Source: Certhia americana (lineage: Eukaryota; Chordata; Aves; Passeriformes; Certhiidae). Taken from it: 64,000 bases of DNA. The stretch lies in NCBI GenBank assembly GCA_018697195.1, contig JAGMWU010000044.1, positions 17,627 to 81,626 on the forward strand. Direction: 5' to 3'. Position 1 is the first letter of the stretch; each line of letters opens with the position of its first letter. Under the pieces are notes generated by a model. The model was given only the letters and a program-made list of their open reading frames with translations. It had not been told where the DNA came from and ran no database searches. The position numbers and the translations under genes are program-made. This document shows, in pieces, positions 35,141 through 46,513 of this stretch.

Positions 35141-36179
35141 CACACCTGCTCCTTTAGGAGTGTAGGAGTGTGAAGAGAGGCAGGGGAGAGGTGAGGGATA
35201 AAGTTAGATGGAGAGAAAAGGAAAGGGAGACTGTTTTAGGAAAGGTGATGGGCTGGGTAAGACAAGAGAGAAGGGAATGAAGAGGCTGAAGGTGGGGGAG
35301 AGGAGAAAGGAAGGTGAGGGGTGGGATCAAACCCTTGGCAGGGCACGAGGAGGACAATAACTCCAGGATTTGGGAGAGAGGTGGCCTCACACCCCATCTT
35401 ACCCGTTTTTACACATATTTAGTCACATTTAATCAGCTCAACTCCATCCTTAATGAGCTGAGCGCTTCCCCCAGTGATTCCTCTGCTTGAGACTCCTGGG
35501 TAACTCCCCTGTGGAGGTGCTGGTTTCCCTCTGTTGGTGCTAAAAAACCTGCTTAGACCCTGCATCCAAATTTTCACTGGGCTGAACTTAGGGACATGAA
35601 CCTCTAGGCTATGTCCAAATATCCACGCTGGCATTGTTTCTGCTGCAGAGCCTATTATTTCCTTCATTTGCTCTGAAAAGTTAATGGTGAAGGTAAACCA
35701 AAAGCTGCTTTACCTCAGCATTTCTCTTTTTTATTACTTTTTCAGTTTGGCCCAAAAAGATCTGTGCAAGCAACAAAAAATTTGATTTTCTCTCAGGGAG
35801 TAGTAAATGGGAGGTATTTTCAGGTATTTTTCAGAAGGAACAGGGAGGTATTATCATTATTAGCATTTTTGCATTCATCTGACACATTACTTGTTCTTTT
35901 CCAACATCTCATGGCTTTTGAAGATTTTTGGGGTTTTTTTTTTGGCGATAGATTTAACAACAAAAGGCTGCTAAAATTGGAAACTGTGTGAGGCACTTTG
36001 GTATTATTCAATTGGAGCCAAACCTGACACTGCAGACAGTTCTTGTTTAAGAACTTTCATTGAGGGAACATGATCACAGCACAAAACAAAGAAAAATGTC
36101 AGTTCCCCTTGTTCTGTGTTCATCATTTAAGTCTCACAAGGTACCCGAGGAAATAGGCTCAGGTTTGAGATGTTTGATC

Positions 36180-36300
36180 TGCTCTGTGCAGTTATGAGTT
36201 ATTTTTATAATGCATCAAGACAAGTAATAAACAAAACATCTTTTATTAGATCATTATTCCCTTTAATAGGTTAAATAATGGTTTCCAGATTAGTTCAGGC
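36180..36300. promoter_or_regulatory. candidate conserved noncoding element (weak)
   Basis: AT-rich with TTTTTATAATGCATC, AAGTAATAAAC, TTTTATTAGATCATTATTCC and TTTAATAGG cores and no low-complexity pattern. Judged by texture alone. Confidence 0.18.
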
Positions 36301-39300
36301 AATGCTTCTATTTATATTTTTCATCGGAAATCCTCAGTCTGTAAATATTCTTAAAGTGATTCTTATTGAAATCTGGAATTTAATGCTACAAGAATACAAA
36401 CAGTCAGTTGAGATTTTCCCTTTGGAGGCACAGAAGCAATGAGCCCATAAAAAACCCTACATATGCATTATTAACAGCTGAAAAGATTGAATAAGCATTT
36501 TAAAGTCTCCTTTCTATAGAGAATCTCTTCTTTCAGGTTTCTACCAACCCTTTTTTTAAAACAAGGTAGCTGCTGTTATCTCAAGGTATCTTACATTTCT
36601 CCTATTACAATTCAGAATATATTCATGATTTATGCCCTAAAAAGAAAATCAGCAGTTTCTCAGGAGTTTGATCCAGAGGTCTCTGCATTGGTAAGAACAT
36701 TTCCACTGAAAATAGAGCTTTTCACCATGCATTAACTGCACACAGCCACCCCACCTGCAGCCTGCAGATTCCCATGGCAGAGCATACATAAGATTATCCA
36801 CTCTGCCTTGAAGACCTTTTGCTGAGATGTAATTTATGCTGGTTTGTCCAAGCCTAAGTAAAAAGCTTTCAAACCTTCTCAGTGTAGCATCCCTGCCTCA
36901 CTTTGTTGCCAGGATATTCTCCTTGATTTCCGGGGTGAACTTACACTTGCTTAATTTCACAGTGCAGGCAGGAAACGCTGGGTGTAAGACTGAAATCCTC
37001 CACTGCAATTACCTCCATCCATAATTTGTCAGAACACCCAAGCTGAGCTTCTCAAAAGCAGGCAGAGCACACAGCTTGTTGGCTGGAAAACGCAGGAGTG
37101 GAAGCTCTCATGGTGTTCAGTCAGCCCAACTCATTGTCTTGGAATAGATGTATTTTTACTGGAATCAGAGGGAATCAAATAAATCTTTTCACTCTCTGTG
37201 GGATCTTTGTAGTGGGAGAGGAAAATTCAGCTTTTAGAGTTCACCCTCTAGAGCAAAGGAACTAAGAAAATACAGCTGCCTTTACTCATGTTATCACACC
37301 ATAACATTGCTTTGCTCCCACTTTGGTTCTGTAGATACCCAAATTTATTTATTTTATTAATCTAAGCCAGAATTGTTGCTAAAATAATCTGCATCTCCTG
37401 CCACTGTCACCACTGTAAGTTAAGGATACTCAAATTTCTGCAGCTCTGAGGTTTCCAAAGGCAGGATTTCTAAAAAAGTTTTCAGTTTCATGTTCTCTGC
37501 AATAGAATCTTATAGTCTAAAATTGTGAAGTTCCTCAGGTTAAGTAAAACTGAAAACCTGAGACTTGCTACAGCTTAGATCTTACTTCAAATGTCAAAAC
37601 CATAAAGTCTGTCTCTCTCTCTTTTTTTTTTTTTTTTCATAGATATGAATATTCTCTCTCCTGCAAATGCTCACTTTTTTTTCTCCTTATCTTGTTGAAA
37701 TTATATTTTATTTATTTATGGCCTGGTAAGAGCAAGGCCATAAACAAGAGCATTAAAAACTGTTCCTGTTTACTGCACAACAGACAGTAAGATTTATCTG
37801 CTGATTCTACTCCTAAAAGGATTTCCTACACTCAGAACTACCACACACCATCCCCACTGTTTAATATGTGAATATTTGTTCCTCCTTCTTAGAGAATGAC
37901 ACTGCATTTACAATGGGTTTAACCCAAAATTCTGTGAGCTTTGTCCCTTGAGTCTGAGAGGACCTGACAAGCTCCCCTAGAACTGCTGCTTGATTTTCTG
38001 CCTGGAAAAAAACAGAGATTTTTCTGTACGTATTTCACAGACCAAGTGTGAATGATGAGTAAGTTCACCAAAAATTAGGAGAAATGTAAAAAAAACCTCG
38101 ATTCTAGAACCCAGGGAAATAAATTCAGTTCCTCCTGCTGCTAATGCAAATTTCCTCCATGTAAGACATCTTAGAGCTCCTGAGAGTGTTTTATGAGGTC
38201 TGAACACATTAATGAGCCCAACTCACCCCTGCTGCTCCATAACCCTGGTGAACCCAGCTCAGGCACTCCCTCCTTGAACTCTGCTCACTCCATCTATTCA
38301 AATATTGTATTTTAAGCTCATTCCAGCTGCTGCAAATTGAAATCACCTCTTGTGCCAAGCACAGGATATTCCTATAAAACAAATTCTGAACCATTCAAGT
38401 GCTGGGATCACTGCAAGGGAGTGCAGATTAGTGCTCAGCTTTGAGGCTGAGGATGAAGCCAATTTGCTGGAGATCACACAGTGCTGGTCCTGCACAAAAT
38501 TGCCTTTATAGGCCCTGCCCCAACACTTAATTCTGGAAAACCAGAAAAAAAAAGGCAGATGGGACCAACCTCCTTTCTTGGGACAGGCAAGACAGAAAAT
38601 GGAAAATAAACAAGATATGCATTATTTCTTATTTTGGGACAGGGAGGCAGGAAAAGCAACTCCCACAGGCTTAGGCAGGCCTTGCATAAAGCTTGAATTC
38701 TAGTAATAGTAAAATAAGGCAATAACACAGAGTATCTCATTGTTCAAAGCCCTAAAGATGGGCTATTAAGCTATTTTTTTCCTTTGTTGGATATGTTTGC
38801 AGATAGAAATGGAAGTTCCTACGGCATTTTTCCAAAGGAAGAGCTCCAGCTCCTTCCAACAATCCCTCTCCACCTAAAATAAGCCCTGCTTTTGAGAGCT
38901 GAGTGTAGGCTATTGCTGGAATGAATAGCACATAATGAGAGCTGCTTTTGCCTACACACCATCGCCCCAGAACCTGTGTCTAATTCATTACTGCAAAGCA
39001 GTTGGAGATGTCACGAGGAGGAAAGACACTCCATAAAATTAAATTCTATTATTCCCACTTAATAATGTTTCGAACATGAAACCATTTTTGTGTAGTTTGA
39101 AAAGTAATTGAAGATATCCCCAAGATAGGTTACTCTGAGGTAAAATTTCCAAAGAGGTTCTTCTTTGCTTCTTGCTCATTGAATTTGTACTTAGTGATTG
39201 AGGAGCTATTGCCTTCAAGGATGTGTCAATTGAATTACCAGGGATTTGCTACTTCAAAAGTAAGGAAGTTTCATAAAATGATGTGTAACGGATATAATGG

Positions 39301-39465
39301 ATGTGAGTTCTGATCCACAGCTGATGAAATACTTTTAGAAATTTTAGCCAAATTCTGGATTACTTTAGCAGATTCCCGGCGAGCTGCATTTGTGAGCTGA
39401 CAGAAGTACAAGAGATGTTTTAGCCACACAGAAAAACAAACCAGAAAACCTCCCCTGAAGGCTGT

Positions 39466-40321
39466 GCAGGCTTTCAGAGAGACCTTGACAGGTTGGAGAG
39501 ATGGGCAGAGAACTGTCTGAAATTCAACCAGGGCAAAGCCAGGTCCTTCACCTGGGGGAGAATAACTCCAGGCACCCGCACAGGCTGGGGGTCACCTGCT
39601 GGAGAAGGATGTGGGAGTCCTGAGGGACACCGAGCTGTCCCTGAGCCAGCAGAGTGTCCTGGGGGCAGGAAGGCCAATGGGATCCAGGGATTCATTGGGA
39701 TGAGCATTCCCAGCAGGTCAGGGGTGATCCTGCCCCTGTGCCCAGCCCTGGAGGCTCCTCTGGGGGGCTGTGTCCAGCTCTGTCTCCTCAGCACAGCAGG
39801 GACAGGAGCTGCTGGAGCTGAGGAAGGGCCTGGAGCATCTCCGTGCCCAGGAGAGGCTGAGGGAGCTGGGGCTGCTCAGCCTGGAGAGGAGCCCCAGCTG
39901 ACAGGGGCCCTCAGCACTGGGTGTCCCGGAGTGTCCCAGTCTGTCCCAGTCTGTCCCTGTCTGTCCCAGTCTGTCCCAGTCTGTCCCACTCTGTCCCACT
40001 CTGTCCCAGTCTGTCCCTGGTGTCCCAGGGAGGGGCAGAGCAGTGCTCAGGCTCTGCTCCTGGCCCAGCAATGGCCCCAGAGCCACGGGCAGGGACTGAG
40101 CCCAGCAATTCCCCAGCACAGGAGGCACAACTTCTGCCCTGGGCAGTGCCCAGCCCTGAGCAGAGCCCAGAGAGGGGCTGGGCTCTCCTCCCTGGGATGT
40201 TCCAGAGCCCTCTGGACACACTCCTGTGCCCTGTGCTCTGGGATGGCCCTGCTGGAGCAGGGAGGTGGCACCAGTGACCCACTGGGGTCCCTTCCAGCCT
40301 GACCCATTCTGTGACCCTGTG
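39466..40321 (+). mobile_element. CR1 LINE with ORF2 C-terminus and full 3' UTR
   Basis: The longest CR1 copy in the window, about 855 bases. The plus frame from 39475 reads DLDRLERWAENCLKFNQGK, matching the family's DLDRLE-WA--NLMKFNKGK, then has a short out-of-frame stretch. It resumes as KANGIQGF and SRSGVILPLCPAL (compare KANGILGC and SRSREVILPLYSAL). The 3' UTR follows, and the tail ends CCCATTCTGTGACCCTGTG. A 10-base minisatellite interrupts the 3' part. The open frame that spans it is a defective ORF2 remnant, not a host gene. Confidence 0.93.
39921..40030. repeat. (CTGTCCCAGT)n minisatellite within CR1
   Basis: About eleven 10-base units, TGTCCCAGTC with variants TGTCCCTGTC and TGTCCCACTC. 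The array lies inside the CR1 copy at 39466-40321 and is absent at the equivalent place in the other CR1 copies here. Confidence 0.93.
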
Positions 40322-42731
40322 GAAATAAATATAATGATCTCATTACTTAGTGCCAGCTGAAGCCAACAGCCACTAGAGAGGGAGCTTCAGGATGTGCCCT
40401 TGTCCTTCCATTAGAAAAATCACAAGGAGTTCATTCACTATTCTTGCCCAAGAATATTCCATTACGAGACAAGTGACCTAGGAACTCAATGTTTTCGTTC
40501 CCATCTGGAATTTGATTCAATCTTCTCCTGCTTGACATTGAAAATGTTATTTTTGTGCTGCCTGGTTGGCACTCCTGATGTCTTCTTGTACCCCTCTGAC
40601 AGAACCATGGCAGACTCAGCAGCACAGGATGTCAAACAAGGAGAGTTTTGTCCAAAAGTGCCTGATTTTCTTTGGCTGAGAAGGGAAAGAGTGACGTGAA
40701 GGCCACACTTTGTGTCTCCCCTTTAAACCTATAAATGTTGCAACAGCATGATAATAATTTGAGATTAAATTCAGTGCAAGGCAGAACATCACAGCCTCGG
40801 ATATTGTGGGACTGGACAACCACTCTTTTGTCTGAAGGAAGTTGATAGAAAGAAAATAGCTTTTAAAAAAACCCTAGAAAACTCCATTAGAAAATGACAG
40901 TTTGCATCTTCTTTCTTACACCCTCAGTTGAATAAAAGCCCTCACAAACAATGCAAAAAGTACAAAGCAGCATTTTAACCTTTTTGCAAGCTGAAGTTAT
41001 CATGCTTCACTTAATTTAAATATCACACATCCCTCCTTGCACCACAACATCACCTATTGCTGGCACTTTGGAAAGTGCGCATCATTTCAAGTATGAAAAG
41101 CAGAATTTGCTGTTTTTTAGGCACCCAGGAAATCAGTAACCATATGAGACATCCCCACTCAACAGGATCTGAGTCTGGCTCTGCTGCTCCTGTGAGTTTG
41201 TGGAAGATTTGTGTCCCTCACCCCAGCGCAGGCACTGGCAGCAACAGCCCCTGGATCCAAAATTCCCTGCAGAAATCACTCCATGCTGACTACAGAGCTA
41301 CAAAAAAACCCTGAAATATGAGCATCACTGTGTTAGGAGAGATAAAAAATGAGTTCTGCTTTTCTTCTTGTGTTTTCTGAGGTGGCAATTCTTGTTTACC
41401 CAGTAATCTCCAGAGGAAATACAACAACAGTCAGCCCTTAAAGGCAACTCCTGTCCTGAAATGAAACACGATGTTGTTTGCTTTTTTTTATCTTGTTTCG
41501 TTTTGTTGTTTGCTTTTGGTGTTGTTTTGTTTTTGTGGTTTGGATTTTGGGGTTTTTTGGAAGGCAGTGAATCTCACTCTGCTGTCAGTCTGTGTTCAAA
41601 CTCACATCTGCTAAAATCAGGAACAAAAGTATATTTTAATATTTGATTCTCCCCCAAGTTAATCTGCTAGAACTCATTCTGTCAGAGAGGATGGAATCCC
41701 TTCTTTATCTGCCGTCAAAAACCAAATTTCTTAGAGGTGTTCTAGCTCCCTTAAAATATCCCGTTTTGAAGAAACAGATGAGTGGAAAAATTTTCCTAAT
41801 TTCCAGACCTTTATGGGTGTATGTGTGCACATCCTTGTGATCATTAGAGAAAGAGAAAAGAACAACATTTTATACAATAATTTCATAGAGTCTTAAGTTC
41901 ATTGATAACAGTACCAAAGGCTAATTTTTTCAATAAAAATACATGGAAATTAGATGTAATTACAAAAAAAAAAAAAAAAATAAAAAAAAAAAGAAATTAC
42001 ATGCATACAAACGTACTTTTATCTGCTGAAGAAGGAAGACCAGAACTTCAGTAGTCCTGGGCATTTGTTTTCTTACTTAAAAAAAGTAAAATAAACTCAA
42101 AAACTTCTAAATGGATCCTTAGATATTATATTTAATACTTCTACTTTAAAATGAAATGCCATTCAAGTCTCCTTTGTCATGAGAGACTTCATCATTAGTA
42201 AAAAATATTTAATAATAAGCAAGAGCAAAGTAATAATATTTAATATCAATTTGTTATTAGTCTAATAAATCCAGCCTTCCATCTCCAGGGCTCAAATTGA
42301 ACTTTCCCAACTGTTCACTCCTGAAAAAATCTGAGTTCTGTAGCAAAAGGAGGTGTTTTAAGGTCACATAATAAATCACCACGGACACAAATTCCTGATG
42401 GTTTTCAGAGTGCTGTGCCTGCCTTTGATGATTAATGCCATGCAAAAAAAAACTTTCATAGAGGACTTTTTTTTTGTAAAAAAAATTACACTCTTGTGCT
42501 ACTTCTTTCTTCCTTCTTTCCTTTTTTTTTCTTTTCATAACAAGGCATGAATCTGATGCTGGATGCTACATTATCAGCATGGCTTAGGGCATTATCCTCA
42601 CTCAGATCCAGGATATAACCTTAAACCTTTCTTTTCATATAAAACGCTCGCAGAGGTGTGTGAATGCAGTTCTGAAGCATTACTTGCTTGTTTCATGAAT
42701 GCCAATAGTTCCTATTACTGTGACATTTGAG
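40322..42731. other. unique sequence with long A runs, no gene seen
   Basis: 2.4 kb. An A17-T-A11 run lies at 41964-41992, a T/G-rich run at 41480-41560, and a CTTT/CCTT-rich stretch at 42495-42538. No transposon or gene recognised. Confidence 0.5.
41964..41992. repeat. poly-A run
   Basis: Seventeen A, one T and eleven A. No retrocopy was recognised upstream. Confidence 0.9.
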
Positions 42732-42753
42732 TTTTTTTTTTTTTTTTTTTTTT
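42732..42753. repeat. poly-T run of 22
   Basis: A pure T22 run about 140 bases left of a CR1 copy. CR1 does not end in poly-A, so the run is not its tail. Confidence 0.93.
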
Positions 42754-42892
42754 ATCCAGTAGAAGTCCAACTTTTTGAAGCGCAAGTAGTGGCTTGTTTG
42801 GTATAGAAAATGTTTCTTTAGGTTTTTGTATCAGATAAAATCCAGGACTGGGATAAGGTTCTTAGGAGAGAGGAGAGGCTGTGAGGGGAAAG

Positions 42893-43305
42893 TGGTGGAG
42901 CTGGGAAGGGTCTGTATCCCCAGGAGGGGCTGAGGGAGCTGGGAAAGGGGCTGAGGCTGGAGCAAAGGAGGCTCAGGGGGGCCCTTGTGGCTCTGCACAA
43001 GTCCCTGGCAGGAGGGGCAGTGAGGGAGGGTCGGGCTGTGCTGCCAGGAACAGGGACAGGAGCAGAGGGAACGGCCTCAAATGGCACCAGGGCAGGCTCA
43101 GGGTGGAGGCCAGGAGGAATTTGCCCATGGCAAGGGTGCTCAGGCCTTGGCAGGGGCTGCCCAGGGAGCTTTGGAGTGCCCATCCCTGCAGGTGTCCCCT
43201 GGAGGTGGCACTCAGTGCTCTGGGCTGGGCACAGGGTGGGGATGTGGCACAGGGTGGATTTGATGAACCTGGAGGTCTTTTCCAACCTTAGGGATTCTGG
43301 GATTC
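42893..43305 (+). mobile_element. CR1 LINE 3' fragment
   Basis: GGTGGAGCTGGGAAGGGTCT, GAGCAAAGGAGGCTCAGGGG, GGAACGGCCTCAAATGGCAC and CTTGGCAGGGGCTGCCCAGG, ending AGGGATTCTGGGATTCC. Nearly the same 5' cut, within some 40 bases, as the copy at 53655-54103. It is a plus-strand counterpart of the copies at 20.9 and 62.6 kb. Confidence 0.94.
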
Positions 43306-45750
43306 CAAAGGAGAGGTGGGCCAGACTTCAGCTGCTCTGGAGTTAGGAAATCCTCCTGGATAAAGCAAGGGGGTATCCCTTGAACAGCCCGGCAGCCCTG
43401 CACCAGGGTCAGCTCATGTCACAGCCAAAAGGCCTTGGAGAACCTCATCTTCCTGCCAAATAACACCTGGCAGGGACAATTCTCAGCCCGTGCCTTTCTC
43501 CAGTGCTATTTTTAGCACAGACCCAGTCAAAGAGAGATGTCACTGTGCTGACTCCTGTCCCCAGCCATTCCAGCAGCTACTGAAGATCACTTTGCTCAAA
43601 AACCTGCTCCTTGTCCCAGAGCTGAGATAAGGAGCTTCTGTTTGGGTCTGCTGCCCAAAAGCTAAATTAAAGTCTTATTTTTGTGGAAATTTCCTCCCTT
43701 ACTGAGGTTTTGTGAGGAAAAAAGAGCCGAGATCTGCTCAGGAGAGTCACTCTCACAGCCCTGCCACAGTTGCAGGGGTGGGGAGGTGGGGTTCAGTCAC
43801 CAGAGGGATCAGAGGGGTGACAACAACCCCACCACATCCTGTCAAAACCACTTTATTGGAGTTTCAGGGGCTTTGCAGTTTTCATTCAGCCCAAACTTTG
43901 TCTCTGAAATCAGGACAGGATTGGGCCCAGCCTCCCCTGCTCTGGTTGAGCTGTGCTGTGGGATATTGGATTTCCACCAAATTCAAGGGCTCTTGATTGA
44001 CCAAGCCTCTGTCATGGCTACAGCAGCTAGAAGTATCTGAAATGGGAAAAAAAAAAAAAAGTAAATTGAAAGAAATAATGCAAGGAACAAAAGACAAAGA
44101 CCAGCAGGTTTGATTGAGGGTCCCTCAAGTATCTCAGTTCATCTCAGTGTCAGCCCAGTGCCACACCACATGCTCCAGCTCCCATATAAAATCTATTTAT
44201 TTCCAAATAAGTGCTTTTTTCCTGCAGTGTAAGTGGTTTGTGGGTTGCTCTTTTGTCAGGAAGGCCTAAAACACTGGGGCATTTTAGCAGAGAGTGAAAA
44301 ACAGAGGAGGGTTTCCTCCTCCATTATCACTTTGATTGAATAATTTCAATTTCTCCAGCTAGGTACACACAGATAAATAAATACAAGCTCACACTTCATA
44401 GTAGGAAAAATTGAGAAATTACAAGGGGAAAAAAAAGCCCACAGAGGTTCAGGCTATTTTGGAGTGAAGTTAAATCCCTAAATAAAATAGAAATATGTAA
44501 TGGATGAATGTCCTCCCCTCACACTGCCACTTGCACTAAGGTGTATTTCTGTTTCTATATTACATATATATATTTGTTTTTCATTTTGTCTGTTCCCCCA
44601 GGAGAAGCCCCAAAGAGAAACAAAGATGGCCAAATTGACAGAGTCGATGAGTGAGTACAAATAGGAAGTTCAACCACTTTCTTTTTCCATCTGTCCCCCT
44701 CCCTCTCATAATGCCACAAACCCAGAACGCAGTGCTTGCATCCAGGGATCTCATTCAGCCTCGTCTTCACTCTCAAATTCATCATAAATCATTCCATTCC
44801 TAAAAAAAAAAACCCAAGAAAATAGGAATCCCCAGAACAAGGGCTGCTATTTTCTTCATTTAAAAAAAAATTAAAAATCAAAAATTAAAAAAACATCTGC
44901 TTAAATCACATCTATTTGGGCTTAAATCCAGGAAAGAACCTGCTCCATGTTTGACTTTGTGAGCCTGAGGGTTTTTTTTAAATAGAATGTAACTAATTGT
45001 GGATTTAATAAGTGCCTAATTTACTTGATTCATGTGCTCCTTTACAAGCTTACAGAAGGTCACTCTAAATCCAGTGCAATTATCTGGGATTGTTGCCTGT
45101 GTCACATTCATCCAAGGAATTATGCCCAGAGATGTATCTGGAAAGCTTTCAGTTGGTTTCTCCAGTTTGGGAGCAGTTTGTGTTGTCTTAAATGTGTGCC
45201 CAGAGAGAAATAGTTTGTATTTTTGCCATATTTTGGGATTTAGGTAATGGAGTAGTGGCTGTAAGCTTTTGTAGCTGGGAGACTCAGGGTGGATAGTTTA
45301 TTTGTAGACAAAATCTGGAGACCATTTAGGGTGAAATCCTGGTAGACCACTGCCTCTTACCCAAAATTTATCAGCTCCAAAGCCTATGGCAGCTTAGAAG
45401 AATTGACTCAAAAGGGAGAAATATTTCACTGCTTAACCAGAGACTACAGAAAGACACAAACACAAATATGCACAACTTACTTATATCAGAAATTTCTTTC
45501 CAGTTCCTTTTTCCTGCTTGTGTACAGAAGGCCTGTTCCTAGGGCAGCACTTCCCTGAGCTTTTACTCTCCCAGATCCCTTTGTTATCTTTCCAAATCAT
45601 TCCCTGTATATCCTTCCCTGTGTCACTGCAGGGCAGAGCCATCACTAAACTATAAAATAATGATTTCAGTATCAGCAACAGCCAATCCCACAGAAAGGTG
45701 CCAGAAGGCAGGGAGATCTTAAAGATCTTATTGTTCCAACTTTCTTGCCA
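43306..45750. other. unique sequence, no gene seen
   Basis: 2.4 kb of unique DNA. A14 at about 44047-44060 and A-rich stretches near 44800-44890. The frames at 43681-44040 (119 codons) and its neighbours show no domain. Confidence 0.5.
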
Positions 45751-45930
45751 AGGGTGGTGGTCAAGCCCTGGCACAGGGTGCCCAGAGCAGCTGTGGCTGC
45801 CCCTGGATCCCTGGCAGTGTCCCAGGCTAGGTTGGACATTGGGCCTGGAGCAGCCTGGGACAGTGGGAGGGGTCCCTGCCCATGGCAGGGGTGGGAATAG
45901 ATGGGCTTTGAGGTCCCTTCCAACCCAAAC
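45751..45930 (+). mobile_element. CR1 LINE tail, cut by an LTR
   Basis: AAGGGTGGTGGTCAAGCCCT through CCAGAGCAGCTGTGGCTGCC to AAGCCCATC-type sequence and CCCTTCCAACCCAAAC. It stops exactly where the CR1 end CATTCTGTG should begin, and an LTR start follows. Confidence 0.92.
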
Positions 45931-46513
45931 TGTTGGAATCCAAAGTGCTGGGAAACCTCAGAATATTAAATCTGTAAGCCAAGACTTAGAATAAGAGGCA
46001 GGGTTCGACCTGAAACCTTGGGGGAGGCTCCCAATTTTAGGTTCTAGAAGTAAGAATGTGGATTTAAAACTTAAAGCAAAGAGTGTTAAGATGAGCAGAG
46101 GAAAATTAAGTTTTAGAGTTTAGAGCCTAAAAGTCAAAGTAGTTACAAAGGTTAACAAGAGCTTTTAGAATGCAATATTGTAAGGTTTATGTGTTCAGAG
46201 GTGATTGGTTATTCACACTGTAATAAGATGAATTAGCTTGGTATTGTTTTAATAACAGAAATATCTAGTTGGCAAAATTTTATTGGCCCATAAAGCCTTA
46301 AATAGTCTGATAAGCAAAAATCTGGGGACTTCTTCACCATACTGCCCTTATCTGTAAGAGGGATCCATCCTCTCTCTGCCTCTGTAGAAGACAAGAAAAA
46401 TAAACTGCACTTTCCCACAAAAATCAGAAGTCCCATTTCTCTGTTCCAAGAAGAAATCCCCATATATGAAACATGAGGTGTAAAACCGTTATGTGAGAAA
46501 TCATAAACTCACA
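45931..46513 (+). mobile_element. probable solo LTR at the CR1 tail
   Basis: Begins TGTTGGAATCCAAAGTGCTG immediately after the CR1 tail and carries AATAAA at 46399-46404 followed by a pyrimidine-rich R-U5-like stretch. A possible right edge is ACA at 46511-46513, where CCAAAT follows and nearly matches CCAAAC before the left edge; TATTCTGG after it could be the CR1 remainder. The left edge is clear, the right edge is tentative. No viral genes are present. Confidence 0.65.

Larger units (their letters stand above)
34946..39465. other. long unique stretch, no gene seen
   Basis: 4.5 kb without transposons I recognise. It includes a purine-rich stretch at 35158-35320, a GC-rich patch near 35.07 kb, a T16 at 37622-37637, and a TAAT-rich segment at 36180-36300. 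Open frames are at most 88 codons and show no domain. Confidence 0.5.

Noticed and set aside
39493..40302. 269-codon open frame, the longest in the window
   Set aside because: It is a frameshifted CR1 ORF2 C-terminus running into the 3' UTR and a GTCCC minisatellite, not a host gene.
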